Shown in pieces: positions 9,152 through 19,474 of a stretch of DNA of 64,000 nucleotides (within the stretch, counting starts at the first letter, position 1; each line of letters begins with the position of its first letter). The notes under the pieces were generated by a model. It saw only the letters and a list, made by a program, of their open reading frames with translations. It had not been told where the DNA came from and did no database searches. The DNA comes from JAVBKU01 sp031553875 (GTDB lineage Bacteria > Bacteroidota > Bacteroidia > Bacteroidales > Rikenellaceae), in NCBI GenBank assembly GCA_031553875.1, contig JAVBKU010000001.1, positions 62,001-126,000 on the forward strand. Reading direction: 5' to 3'. The translations under genes were made by a program, and so were the position numbers.

Positions 9152-10876
9152 ATGAGCATTGCAGAATTAAGCGAACAGGAAGTAGTAAGGCGTAACTCGC
9201 TCTCCCAGCTCCGTGCGCTGGGCATAGAGCCGTATCCCGCCGAGAAGTTCGACGTGAGCGCCACGGCAGCCGAGATAACCGAAGGATACTCCGAAGAGAA
9301 GAATAACTTCCAGGATATCACAATCGCCGGCCGTATCATGAGCCGCCGCATCATGGGCAGCGCCTCATTCTTCGAACTGCAGGACCATACGGGCAAGATA
9401 CAGGTGTATGTCCGCAGGGATGATATATGCTCCGATCCCGAATCGGTGATGTATAATACCGTATTCAAGAAGTTGCTTGATATCGGCGACTTCGTGGGAG
9501 TTAAAGGCTCGGCCTTCATTACCAAGACCGGTGAGCTGTCGGTACATTGCGCCGAATTCAAGCTCCTTAGCAAGTCGCTGCGCCCCTTGCCCGTCGTCAA
9601 GGAGAAGGACGGACAGGTGTACGACGCTTTCAGCGACCCCGAGCAGAGGTACCGCCAGAGGTATGTAGACCTGGTGGTCAACCCCCATATCAAGGAGGTA
9701 TTCCTCAAACGAAGCAAGATAATCAATACCATGCGCGCGTTCTTCACCGAGAAGAACTACGTAGAGGTCGAAACGCCAATTCTCCAGCCCATTCCGGGCG
9801 GTGCGGCGGCGCGTCCCTTTATAACGCACCATAACGCTCTCGATATGCCTCTCTACCTGCGTATCGCCAATGAGCTTTACCTCAAAAAATTGATTGTGGG
9901 CGGGTTCGACGGCGTGTATGAGTTCGCCAAGGACTTCCGCAACGAGGGGATGGACCGCACGCACAATCCCGAATTCACCGTGATGGAGATATACGTCGCC
10001 TACAAGGACTATATCTGGATGATGGAATTCGTGGAGGAGATGATCGAGCGCGTGGCCATAGCCCTGCACGGTAAGACCGAGGTGACAATCGGCGACAAGA
10101 CGGTCGACTTCAAGCGCCCGTTCCGCAGGCTTACCATGACCGACGCCATCAAGGGAAAGACCGGCTTCGACATCACAGGCAAGAGCGAGGACGAACTTTG
10201 CGAAGCGTGTGGGAAGCTGAACGTGCCCTTCGACAAGACAATGGGCAAGGGTAAGCTGATCGACGCTATCTTCGGTCAGTATTGCGAGGACGAACTGATC
10301 CAGCCCACATTCATAATGGACTATCCCATAGAGATGTCGCCCCTGTGTAAGAGGCACCGCTCAAATCCCGACCTCACCGAACGCTTCGAGCTTTTCGTGG
10401 CCGGCAAGGAGCTGTGCAATGCCTACTCCGAGCTCAACGACCCCATCGACCAGCTCGACCGCTTCCAGGAGCAGATGCGCCTGAGCGAGAAGGGCGACGA
10501 CGAGGCGATGTTCATCGATATGGACTTCGTGAGGGCATTGGAATACGGCATGCCCACATGTTCGGGTATGGGTATCGGGATCGACCGCCTCACCATGTTC
10601 ATGACCAACCAGTCGTCGATACAGGATGTGCTGTTCTTCCCGCAGATGAGGCCTGAGAAGAAAGCCCACATCGACTCGGACGAGGCTTATGTGGCTATCG
10701 GGGTGCCTGTTGAATGGGTGCCGGTATTGCAGAAGATGGGATTCCATACGGTCGATTCGCTCTCGAAGCTCTCGCACGGCAAACTCTTTAACGACCTTTG
10801 TGGATTCAACAAGAAGAACAAGATGGGATTGAAAAATCCCACCCCCGACGAGGTTAAATCCTGGTGCGAGCGATAA
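9152..10876 (+). CDS. lysS: Lysyl-tRNA synthetase (class II)
   Basis: Charges tRNA-Lys with lysine. The 574-residue protein has the N-terminal OB-fold anticodon-binding domain (AGRIMSRRIMGSASFFELQD) and the class II catalytic core: motif 2 with KDFRNEGMDRTHNPEFT and motif 3 with GMGIGIDRLTMF. It is about 70 residues longer than E. coli LysS; the C-terminal extension after motif 3 (about residues 515-574, containing LKNPTPDEVKSW) is common in Bacteroidota LysS as far as I know. The stop codon overlaps by one base the ATG of the small membrane protein that follows, indicating translational coupling. Confidence 0.97.
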   Translation: MSIAELSEQEVVRRNSLSQLRALGIEPYPAEKFDVSATAAEITEGYSEEKNNFQDITIAGRIMSRRIMGSASFFELQDHTGKIQVYVRRDDICSDPESVMYNTVFKKLLDIGDFVGVKGSAFITKTGELSVHCAEFKLLSKSLRPLPVVKEKDGQVYDAFSDPEQRYRQRYVDLVVNPHIKEVFLKRSKIINTMRAFFTEKNYVEVETPILQPIPGGAAARPFITHHNALDMPLYLRIANELYLKKLIVGGFDGVYEFAKDFRNEGMDRTHNPEFTVMEIYVAYKDYIWMMEFVEEMIERVAIALHGKTEVTIGDKTVDFKRPFRRLTMTDAIKGKTGFDITGKSEDELCEACGKLNVPFDKTMGKGKLIDAIFGQYCEDELIQPTFIMDYPIEMSPLCKRHRSNPDLTERFELFVAGKELCNAYSELNDPIDQLDRFQEQMRLSEKGDDEAMFIDMDFVRALEYGMPTCSGMGIGIDRLTMFMTNQSSIQDVLFFPQMRPEKKAHIDSDEAYVAIGVPVEWVPVLQKMGFHTVDSLSKLSHGKLFNDLCGFNKKNKMGLKNPTPDEVKSWCER

Positions 10877-11079
10877 TGAAGTATAGGAACTATCTTCCTG
10901 CCGTGTGCTGGATGGTGGCCATTACGGTGACCATGTTGTTGCGCTGGAAGGGAATAGTACCGGGATGGGTGTTCTACACGCTGCTCATAGCAATGCACGT
11001 GTGGATATTCACCAAATTAGGAATGAAAATTTACAATTTAAAAAATAGGATAAATGAGAAGGAAAATTGTTGCGGGTAA
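10876..11079 (+). CDS. Small two-helix membrane protein, unknown
   Basis: A 67-residue protein. The ATG at 10876 shares its A with the lysS stop TAA, and the 3' end overlaps tpiA by 26 bp. Two hydrophobic segments, about residues 7-24 (LPAVCWMVAITVTMLL) and 33-51 (VPGWVFYTLLIAMHVWIF), are separated by a short RWKG turn; the tail is basic then ends NCCG. I do not recognise the family. The overlaps at both ends argue that it is a real translated gene in a lysS-tpiA operon. An in-frame GTG 12 bp upstream (10864) is possible but less likely. Confidence 0.7.
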   Translation: MKYRNYLPAVCWMVAITVTMLLRWKGIVPGWVFYTLLIAMHVWIFTKLGMKIYNLKNRINEKENCCG

Positions 11080-11812
11080 CTGGAAGATGAATACCACTCC
11101 CGTCGAAGGCGTTGAACTTGTAAAGGGCGTTGCGGCGCTCAAGGGTGAGGTTTGCTCATGCGTTGATTTCATCGTAGCTCCCCCTTTCACACACCTTTCA
11201 GAGGTTGTTAAAGCCACACGCGGTACGGGTATCGCCGTGTCGGCCCAGAACTGCGCCGCCGAAGCTTCAGGCGCCTATACAGGCGAAGTGTCGGCCAAGA
11301 TGATAGCTTCACTGGGCGTGGAATATGTGATCCTCGGCCACTCCGAGCGCAGGGAATATTACGGAGAGAACAGCACCATCCTTAACAAGAAGATGGAACA
11401 GGCCTACGCCAACAACCTCGTGCCTATCTACTGTGTGGGCGAGAAGCTCGAAGAGAGGGAGTCTGGCAAGTATTTCGACGTGGTTACAGCCCAGATCGAA
11501 GAGGTGGTATTCGGCCTCAGCGAAGCACAGTACGACAAGCTCATCATAGCCTACGAACCCGTGTGGGCGATAGGTACAGGCAAGACCGCCACAGCCGAAC
11601 AGGCTCAGGAGATGCACGCCCATATCCGCAAGGTGTTGGCGGGTAAGTTCGGCGCCAAGGCCGAGAACACTGCCATCCTCTACGGCGGTAGCTGTAAGCC
11701 TTCTAACGCGGCCGAGATATTCGCCAAGGCTGACGTAGACGGTGGTCTTATCGGCGGCGCGTCGCTCGTGGCCTCTGACTTTATCGGCATCGGTAAGGGT
11801 TTTACCAAATAG
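11054..11812 (+). CDS. tpiA: Triosephosphate isomerase
   Basis: Interconverts dihydroxyacetone phosphate and glyceraldehyde 3-phosphate in glycolysis. The 252-residue TIM barrel has all catalytic signatures: NWKMN with Lys11, GHSERREYYGE with the electrophilic His, and AYEPVWAIGTGKTA with the catalytic Glu and flexible loop 6; the phosphate-binding YGGSCKP and GGLIGGAS motifs follow. The start at 11054 lies inside the upstream small gene (26-bp overlap), so translation is probably coupled. A strong terminator follows 24 bp after the stop. Confidence 0.98.
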   Translation: MRRKIVAGNWKMNTTPVEGVELVKGVAALKGEVCSCVDFIVAPPFTHLSEVVKATRGTGIAVSAQNCAAEASGAYTGEVSAKMIASLGVEYVILGHSERREYYGENSTILNKKMEQAYANNLVPIYCVGEKLEERESGKYFDVVTAQIEEVVFGLSEAQYDKLIIAYEPVWAIGTGKTATAEQAQEMHAHIRKVLAGKFGAKAENTAILYGGSCKPSNAAEIFAKADVDGGLIGGASLVASDFIGIGKGFTK

Positions 11813-11835
11813 TCTGTATGTAATAGATAATGAGA

Positions 11836-11870
11836 GGCGGCCAGTGCATTTGCACTGGCCGCCTTAATAT
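11836..11870 (+). terminator. Terminator after tpiA
   Basis: Perfect inverted repeat GGCGGCCAGTGC/GCACTGGCCGCC (11836-11863) with a 4-nt loop followed by TTAATATT. It marks the end of the lysS operon and the left border of the hairpin-rich non-coding block. Confidence 0.85.
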
Positions 11871-11962
11871 TATCTGGCGTAGCCGACATCTAAATTAACC
11901 GCCAATTGCTGATATTCACGCCCAGTAAGATCATGAGGCGCGAAGTGCCTAACCTCCCCGTA

Positions 11963-12170
11963 TCTGAAGATTTCCGCCCGGAATAGGAGCGTAAGTAAAT
12001 CCGTTAAGAACTCCCAGCATGTCTGACGACGTTAGACGAAGCCCTGAAGGGGCGAGACTAAAAGGAGGAGTTCTGGGATTTAGGATTTACAAGCGTATAT
12101 TCAAGAAATCTTCATCGGCGGGGCGCATTTTGGTCAGCACCTTTTGTGCGTTCAAAAGGTGCGAAGAAAA
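11963..12170 (+). repeat. Structured dispersed element, copy A
   Basis: A roughly 200-nt non-coding segment that aligns along its whole length with the reverse complement of 57845-58048. Identical blocks include CTAAAAGGAGGAGTTC (12058-12073), TGTCTGACGA (from 12020) and TTCATCGG. Nested inverted repeats are present: GAAGATTTC with GAAATCTTC, GAATA with TATTC, GTAAATCC with GGATTTAC, and a terminal hairpin GCACCTTTTG/CAAAAGGTGC. In the other copy the same stems are kept with different bases, which points to selection on structure. No protein is encoded. See findings. Confidence 0.75.
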
Positions 12171-12432
12171 TCTTATTGATATAAGATTTTACAGTAGTTT
12201 GTTTGCCTTCCTACTTTTAGCTTCGCTTTCATTTCTCGCGACTCGACATAGTCCGCAAGCGGCCTCTGCCCTCACTGCTCGAAATGTTGTCATTGCCATA
12301 AAAGTAGGCAAAAGGTCTAGCCGCGTCTTCTTCCGGGGTCTCTTCCGGGAGCTTCCCTCGTTACGCGATAACTGAGGGTGATCTCCCTCACGAGACCTAT
12401 TTCCGGCAGAAGCCCAAAGCGGCGATTATCTC

Positions 12433-12471
12433 CTTCCATTGTCTGGGGCGCGGCGCCCCAGACAATGGAAG
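12433..12471 (-). terminator. Perfect palindrome downstream of clpC
   Basis: A 39-nt perfect palindrome with 19-nt arms (12433-12451 and 12453-12471) around one G, arms beginning CTTCCATTGTCTGGGG. It lies 25 bp past the clpC stop and probably ends that transcript, although no T-run follows on the minus strand. Confidence 0.6.
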
Positions 12472-12495
12472 ATTACTTCCACTACGACCATACAC

Positions 12496-14874
<2,379 letters not shown>

Positions 14875-14936
14875 GATATGCGTAATTGGTATAACCGGTT
14901 TTGGTTACACAAATAACGCATATAGCAGGTATAATA

Positions 14937-15440
14937 TTATAAATTGTTACTTTTTGGCCATTCGCCGACTTCTAACTCCTTGATCTCGGCATTGTCCAAA
15001 ATCAGCCTTATAGCTGTGCGTACGTTGTGAAATCCACTGATCCCCGCAGCTCCAGGATTGATATGCAGGAGGTTGTATTTTTTGTCGTAGATCACCTTTA
15101 ATATATGGGAATGCCCGCACACGAATATTTGCGGATGGCAGCGGTTTATCATCCTCTCTGCATCGGGGAAGTAGCGCCCGGGATAGCCGCCGATATGGGT
15201 CATGAGGATGGTCGCGCCCTCGCGCTCGAAAAACTGGAATTCGGGGTAGACGATGCGTGTCGGGCCACCGTCGACATTGCCCCTCACGCCCACCAGGGGC
15301 TTGAACGCGGCTATATTGTCGGCCGTTTCGATGGAGCCGAAGTCGCCGCAGTGCCACAGCTCGTCGACGTTGCGAAAGAACTCGCGCAGGGTGTCGTCGA
15401 AGTAGCCGTGCGTGTCCGAAAGAATTCCTATTTTTTTCAC
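14937..15440 (-). CDS. Metallophosphoesterase, YfcE/MJ0936 family
   Basis: A cytoplasmic metal-dependent phosphodiesterase of 167 residues. All calcineurin-like metal-binding motifs are present in order: SDTHGYFDD, CGDFGS, GNVDGG, THIGGYPGRY, CGHSH and INPGAAG. The chosen start is GTG at 15440, giving VKKIGILSDTHG, because the first strand of the fold begins there; upstream in-frame codons run into the divergent rarA promoter region. The physiological substrate of this family is not established. The gene lies 62 bp downstream of clpC's start on the same strand and is divergent from rarA. Confidence 0.9.
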   Translation of the reverse strand: MKKIGILSDTHGYFDDTLREFFRNVDELWHCGDFGSIETADNIAAFKPLVGVRGNVDGGPTRIVYPEFQFFEREGATILMTHIGGYPGRYFPDAERMINRCHPQIFVCGHSHILKVIYDKKYNLLHINPGAAGISGFHNVRTAIRLILDNAEIKELEVGEWPKSNNL

Positions 15441-15460
15441 GTTAAAGAGAGAATTATTTA

Positions 15461-15468
15461 TACTTTTG
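15461..15468 (+). promoter_or_regulatory. Candidate -7 element for rarA
   Basis: TACTTTTG, an exact match to TAnnTTTG, 33 bp before the rarA ATG, within the 60-bp divergent gap. It overlaps the region used by the opposing phosphoesterase promoter. Confidence 0.5.
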
Positions 15469-15485
15469 TAAAGATACGCATTTCT

Positions 15486-15493
15486 CAAAAATA
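15486..15493 (-). promoter_or_regulatory. Candidate -7 element for the phosphoesterase gene
   Basis: Minus-strand TATTTTTG matches TAnnTTTG and would give a leader of about 40 nt to GTG 15440. No -33 box at 19 bp. Confidence 0.35.
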
Positions 15494-15500
15494 TCCTCCC

Positions 15501-16775
15501 ATGCAGAGTAATATCCCCTTGGCCGAGAGGTTGAGGCCCAGAAATATCGACGAATATATCGGCCAGAGCCACTTGATGGGCGAAGGCGGAGTGTTTCGTA
15601 AATTTCTGGAAACGGGCAACATACCCTCATTCATATTGTGGGGTCCGCCGGGAGTGGGGAAGACCACTCTCGCGGGTCTCGTGGCCACGGCTATGGGGCG
15701 TCAGCTGTTTACGCTATCGGCTGTAGCGGCTGGGGTGAAGGACGTGAGAGAGGTGATAGATCAGGCGCGTAAGAGCCGGTTTTTCAACGCCCCTGCGCCT
15801 TTCTTGTTCATCGATGAAATCCACCGCTTCAATAAGAGCCAGCAGGATTCGCTTCTGGGGGCTGTGGAGCAGGGGGTGGTGACGCTCATAGGCGCCACTA
15901 CGGAAAATCCCTCGTTCGAGGTGATCTCGCCGCTATTGTCGCGCTGCCAGGTCTACACTCTCACAGCGATGGACGAGGAGGAGCTTCAGACCCTGCTCGA
16001 TAGGGCCATCACCACCGACATGATACTCAAGGAGCGCAAGGTGAAGGTGGAGGAGACCGAAGCCCTCTTCACATTCTCGGGCGGCGACGCGCGTAAGCTC
16101 CTTAATATAATAGATATACTCAGCAATGCCACGGACGGCAAGATCGTTATCAACAACAAGAACGTCACCGACGCCCTCCAGCAGAATATAGCCCTCTATG
16201 ACAAGAACGGTGAGCAGCATTACGACGTCATATCCGCCTTTATCAAGTCGGTGCGTGGTAGCGATCCCAACGCGGCTGTATACTATCTGGCCCGTATGCT
16301 GGCCGGGGGCGAAGATCCCAAGTTCATCGCCCGCCGCCTGGTGATATTAGCGTCGGAGGACATCGGCCTGGCCAATCCCAATGGCATGCTGATGGCCAAC
16401 GCCTGCTTCGACATAGTGCACAAGGTGGGTATGCCCGAGGCGCGTATACCGCTGGCGGAGACCGCTATATACCTGGCTTCCAGTCCCAAGAGCAACTCGG
16501 CCTATATGGCCATAGGCGAGGCGTTGGCCATGGTGGAGAAGGATACGACCAACCGCCCTGTGCCGCTCCACATACGCAACGCGCCTACCAAGTTGATGAA
16601 GAATTTAGGCTACGGCGCCGACTACAAATACGCCCACGACTTCAGCGACAACTTCATTGAACAGGAGTTTATGCCCAAGGGACTTGAGGGGCGAAAATTC
16701 TATAAGCCGCAGGCCAACCCGCGCGAGAACGAGATGGCCCAGCGCCTGAAAGCCCTGTGGAAGGGGAAGTATTAG
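15501..16775 (+). CDS. rarA: Replication-associated recombination protein A (RarA/MgsA)
   Basis: AAA+ ATPase related to clamp loaders and the eukaryotic WRNIP1, acting at stalled replication forks. The 424-residue protein starts MQSNIPLAERLRPRNIDEYI, has Walker A WGPPGVGKTTLA (about residues 47-58), Walker B FLFIDEIHRFNKSQQDSLL and sensor 1 GATTENPS, and the C-terminal tetramerisation domain with PNGMLMANACFDIVHKVGMP. The ATG at 15501 is chosen because the conserved N-terminus begins there; frames extending to 15105 run through the opposing phosphoesterase gene. Three exported beta-propeller genes follow at short spacing (43, 13 and 12 bp). Confidence 0.96.
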   Translation: MQSNIPLAERLRPRNIDEYIGQSHLMGEGGVFRKFLETGNIPSFILWGPPGVGKTTLAGLVATAMGRQLFTLSAVAAGVKDVREVIDQARKSRFFNAPAPFLFIDEIHRFNKSQQDSLLGAVEQGVVTLIGATTENPSFEVISPLLSRCQVYTLTAMDEEELQTLLDRAITTDMILKERKVKVEETEALFTFSGGDARKLLNIIDILSNATDGKIVINNKNVTDALQQNIALYDKNGEQHYDVISAFIKSVRGSDPNAAVYYLARMLAGGEDPKFIARRLVILASEDIGLANPNGMLMANACFDIVHKVGMPEARIPLAETAIYLASSPKSNSAYMAIGEALAMVEKDTTNRPVPLHIRNAPTKLMKNLGYGADYKYAHDFSDNFIEQEFMPKGLEGRKFYKPQANPRENEMAQRLKALWKGKY

Positions 16776-16818
16776 CAGCGAAACACTACCTAAAACTATA
16801 CCTAAAACCTTAAAAACA

Positions 16819-18135
16819 ATGAAAAGAATTCTGATCGCTTCGATGGCCGTCGTTATGGCTGCCTGTTGCGGAGCCGGTAAGTCGAAGCTCTTCAACAATC
16901 CCGACAATGAGAAGATAGGCGCGGTAGACACCATTTCTGTCTACCATGTGCCCGTGAAGCAGATAACCTCCGAGCCTGGTTATCACTGGTTCGCTTACTA
17001 TGACAAGCTGCAGGTCGATCCCTCGGGTCGTTACGCCCTTGGTATGCAGACCAGCTTCCAGGGCCGTTCGCCCCGCGACGGCGACGTGATCAAGATCGGT
17101 ATGATCGACCTCGAAGACGATTGCAAGTGGATCGAGCTCGGCGAGTCGAGGGCTTGGGGCTGGCAGCAGGGATGCCAGTTGCAGTTCATCCCCGGAAGCG
17201 ACACCAAGATACTTTGGAACGACCGCGAGGGCGACAAGTTCGTGACCCGCATCATGGATATCAAGACCAAGGAGATAATAAGGACCATTCCCCAGACCGT
17301 CTATGCCCTGAGCCCCGACGGTAAGTGGGCGGTGACCACCGACTACCGCAGGGTGAACGATACCCGCCCGGGCTACGGCTACGCGGGCATCGCCGACCCC
17401 AACAAGGATATTCTCGCTCCCGAGACATCGGGTATTTGGAAGGTAGACCTCGAAACTGGCAAGGACTCGCTGATAATTTCCATCGCTGAAGTAGTGGCGA
17501 TTCCCAATCCTCTCGATGACTTCGTCCAGGCTAAGCATTGGTTCAACCACCTGCTGGTGAATCCCGACGGCACACGTTTCATATTCCTGCACCGCTGGAG
17601 GTTCCCCGACGCCGAACGTAACGCTCCCTACATGAATGTGGGCGGCTTCGGCACACGCATGCTCACAGCCTCGGCCGAAGGTAAGGATATCCGCGTGATC
17701 GACCCCTACAACTACACTTCGCACTTCATATGGAAGGATCCCGAACATATTCTGGCGTGGACCAAGATCCCCGAGGCAGGATTCGGCTTCTTCGTATTCC
17801 GCGACAGCGACACGCCCGAGATCGTTCAGATCGGCAAGGAGAAGATGCCCCGCAACAGCCATTGCACCTATCTGCCCGCGCCCTATCAGGATTGGATACT
17901 TAACGACACATATCCCGATGAAAACCGCATCCAGACCGTGTACCTCTACCATGAGCCCACCGACCGCCGCATAGACATCGCCTCGATATATTCGCCCGAA
18001 GATTACAAGGGCGAGTGGAGGTGCGACCTGCACCCAAGGTCTACCCCCGACGGCAAGCGCGTGATAATCGACGCCCCCAACTACCAGGGCCGCCAGATGT
18101 ATATCTTCGATATAAGTTCATTGCTGGAACAGTAA
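16819..18135 (+). CDS. Exported beta-propeller lipoprotein, oligogalacturonate-lyase-like
   Basis: A 438-residue protein with a lipoprotein signal peptide (MKRILIASMAVVMAAC, Cys16). The mature part is a repeat of short beta-strands with propeller motifs such as VDPSGRYALG, FIPGSDTKILWNDRE, ALSPDGKWAVT, VNPDGTRFIFLHRW and STPDGKRVIIDAP, resembling TolB-like propellers and oligogalacturonate lyases (PL22). HRW near residue 255 and several scattered His residues could be metal ligands, but I cannot verify an active site. It is followed 13 bp later by two BNR_4 propeller proteins, so a role in uptake or breakdown of a uronic-acid glycan is plausible; that is inference. Confidence 0.7.
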   Translation: MKRILIASMAVVMAACCGAGKSKLFNNPDNEKIGAVDTISVYHVPVKQITSEPGYHWFAYYDKLQVDPSGRYALGMQTSFQGRSPRDGDVIKIGMIDLEDDCKWIELGESRAWGWQQGCQLQFIPGSDTKILWNDREGDKFVTRIMDIKTKEIIRTIPQTVYALSPDGKWAVTTDYRRVNDTRPGYGYAGIADPNKDILAPETSGIWKVDLETGKDSLIISIAEVVAIPNPLDDFVQAKHWFNHLLVNPDGTRFIFLHRWRFPDAERNAPYMNVGGFGTRMLTASAEGKDIRVIDPYNYTSHFIWKDPEHILAWTKIPEAGFGFFVFRDSDTPEIVQIGKEKMPRNSHCTYLPAPYQDWILNDTYPDENRIQTVYLYHEPTDRRIDIASIYSPEDYKGEWRCDLHPRSTPDGKRVIIDAPNYQGRQMYIFDISSLLEQ

Positions 18136-18148
18136 TAATTACAAGACG

Positions 18149-19462
18149 ATGAAAACAATATTGACAGCCGCCGCCATATCGCTCTGCGCCATGGTGCTGG
18201 CTCTTGGCTCCGTACAGGCCCAGGAAAAATACAAGACGATAGATAAGAACAGCCCCTACACCGTCGTGGCTAACGATTACAGCACGATGTGCGCCCGCGG
18301 TGTGACCTATTCATATTACCAGAATGGCAAGACCTACTTCACATGGGCGGGCCTCTATATGAATCCGCAGATCACCGTCGTGGATTCGGCGACAGGTGAA
18401 ATTGCGAAACCCGTGCAGATCAGGGAGTACAATTATAAGGAAAGATGGGCTTATCACGACTATCCTACAATGTTGGTGGACAAGAAAGGCACCGTGCATG
18501 TCTTCATGGCCTACCACTGCCAGAAGCTGCATTACCTCCGCAGCCAGAAAGGCGGCGATATCAACGGAGAGTGGAAGGAGACCGTTATTGAACACCCCAC
18601 GGGTTATCCGTTCCCGATCCTTACATCCGACGGCTCGATGTTCGTGTTTTTCATTCTCAACAAGGACCCCAAGTACGACCGTCCCGAGCGTCCGCTCTAT
18701 TACATCTACTCTAAGGACGGCGGCGACTCTTGGAGCGACACGGTCAGATGTATGAACCGTGATTTCGACAATGTGAAGGAGATATACATAGGCTCGATGA
18801 AGTTGGCCCCCAAGCAGGGTAAATACCCCGAGAGGATACTACTTACCGGTACGCTAGCGGGCGTCGGCGGCCACAACCAATGCCATAAGGACATCTACTA
18901 CGCATATATGGATGTGAAGACCATGAAGATGTACTCTGCCACCAAAAAAGACCTCGGAACGCTGATCGAGGGTGAGGACGAATGGCGCGAGATCACCCTG
19001 CTGGATACGGGGGAGAGCTTCACGAGGCCCTACGCCGTGGGGCACAACGCCAATGTGATAACTGATCCTAAAACAGGTCACCCGATGGTGGGATACGAAT
19101 ATATAAACCCCAAGAAGGGATTCACCACCACTTTCGTTATGTGGAATGGCAAGCGTTGGGGCGAGCCTATGCCGACTCCCAGGGGTACGCGCATTACCGA
19201 CATGTTCGTCGACGAGAAAGGCAAGCTTACAGCCTATGTGGTACAGGGTAACGTACTATACGGTTACCAGTATAATGGTACAGAAATGCAGGCGTTGGGT
19301 AAATGGGAAGCGCCGGATATGAAGATCTCGACGGTTGTGCGTGCAGGGAATTATTCAGGATATAAACCCGCGCAGTTCGTGTTCTTCGAGAAGGTAGAGA
19401 ATATTAAAACTCCCACAGGAGCCTACAAGGTCGGATTCTTCGATGGTACGCTGAAACATTAA
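18149..19462 (+). CDS. Secreted BNR_4 repeat protein, copy 1
   Basis: A 437-residue exported protein (signal peptide MKTILTAAAISLCAMVLALG, cleaved near SVQAQ). The mature protein matches the BNR_4 family: YHDYPTMLVDKKGTVHVFMA, PTGYPFPILTSDGS, and the Asp-box-like YSKDGGDSWSDT near residue 190. BNR_4 domains form seven-bladed propellers and include several polysaccharide lyases of the PL24/PL25 type, so a glycan-binding or lyase role is likely but the substrate is unknown. The next gene is a close paralogue of the same length; the two share motif order and many residues, and probably arose by tandem duplication. Confidence 0.8.
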   Translation: MKTILTAAAISLCAMVLALGSVQAQEKYKTIDKNSPYTVVANDYSTMCARGVTYSYYQNGKTYFTWAGLYMNPQITVVDSATGEIAKPVQIREYNYKERWAYHDYPTMLVDKKGTVHVFMAYHCQKLHYLRSQKGGDINGEWKETVIEHPTGYPFPILTSDGSMFVFFILNKDPKYDRPERPLYYIYSKDGGDSWSDTVRCMNRDFDNVKEIYIGSMKLAPKQGKYPERILLTGTLAGVGGHNQCHKDIYYAYMDVKTMKMYSATKKDLGTLIEGEDEWREITLLDTGESFTRPYAVGHNANVITDPKTGHPMVGYEYINPKKGFTTTFVMWNGKRWGEPMPTPRGTRITDMFVDEKGKLTAYVVQGNVLYGYQYNGTEMQALGKWEAPDMKISTVVRAGNYSGYKPAQFVFFEKVENIKTPTGAYKVGFFDGTLKH

Positions 19463-19474
19463 TTTTCTAAACTC

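Larger units (their letters stand above)
11871..12495. other. Hairpin-rich intergenic block between convergent tpiA and clpC
   Basis: About 625 bp without a credible gene. From left to right it holds copy A of the structured element (11963-12170), a long-range inverted repeat pairing CCTACTTTTAG near 12210 with ATAAAAGTAGG near 12300, a GAGGGTGATCTCCCTC hairpin near 12373, GGTCTC near 12337 facing GAGACC near 12393, and a 39-nt perfect palindrome (12433-12471). An open frame at 12019-12375 crosses these hairpins and has no protein-like composition. Confidence 0.6.

Noticed and set aside
11947..12037. Possible integron attC site (GCCTAAC ... GTTAGAC, 91 bp)
   Set aside because: The two ends fit RYYYAAC and GTTRRRY, but copy B of the same element has no matching left end and there is no integrase or cassette array.
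12019..12375. 118-codon plus-strand frame in the hairpin-rich block
   Set aside because: It runs through covarying hairpins of the repeat element, so the sequence is constrained by structure and not by coding.
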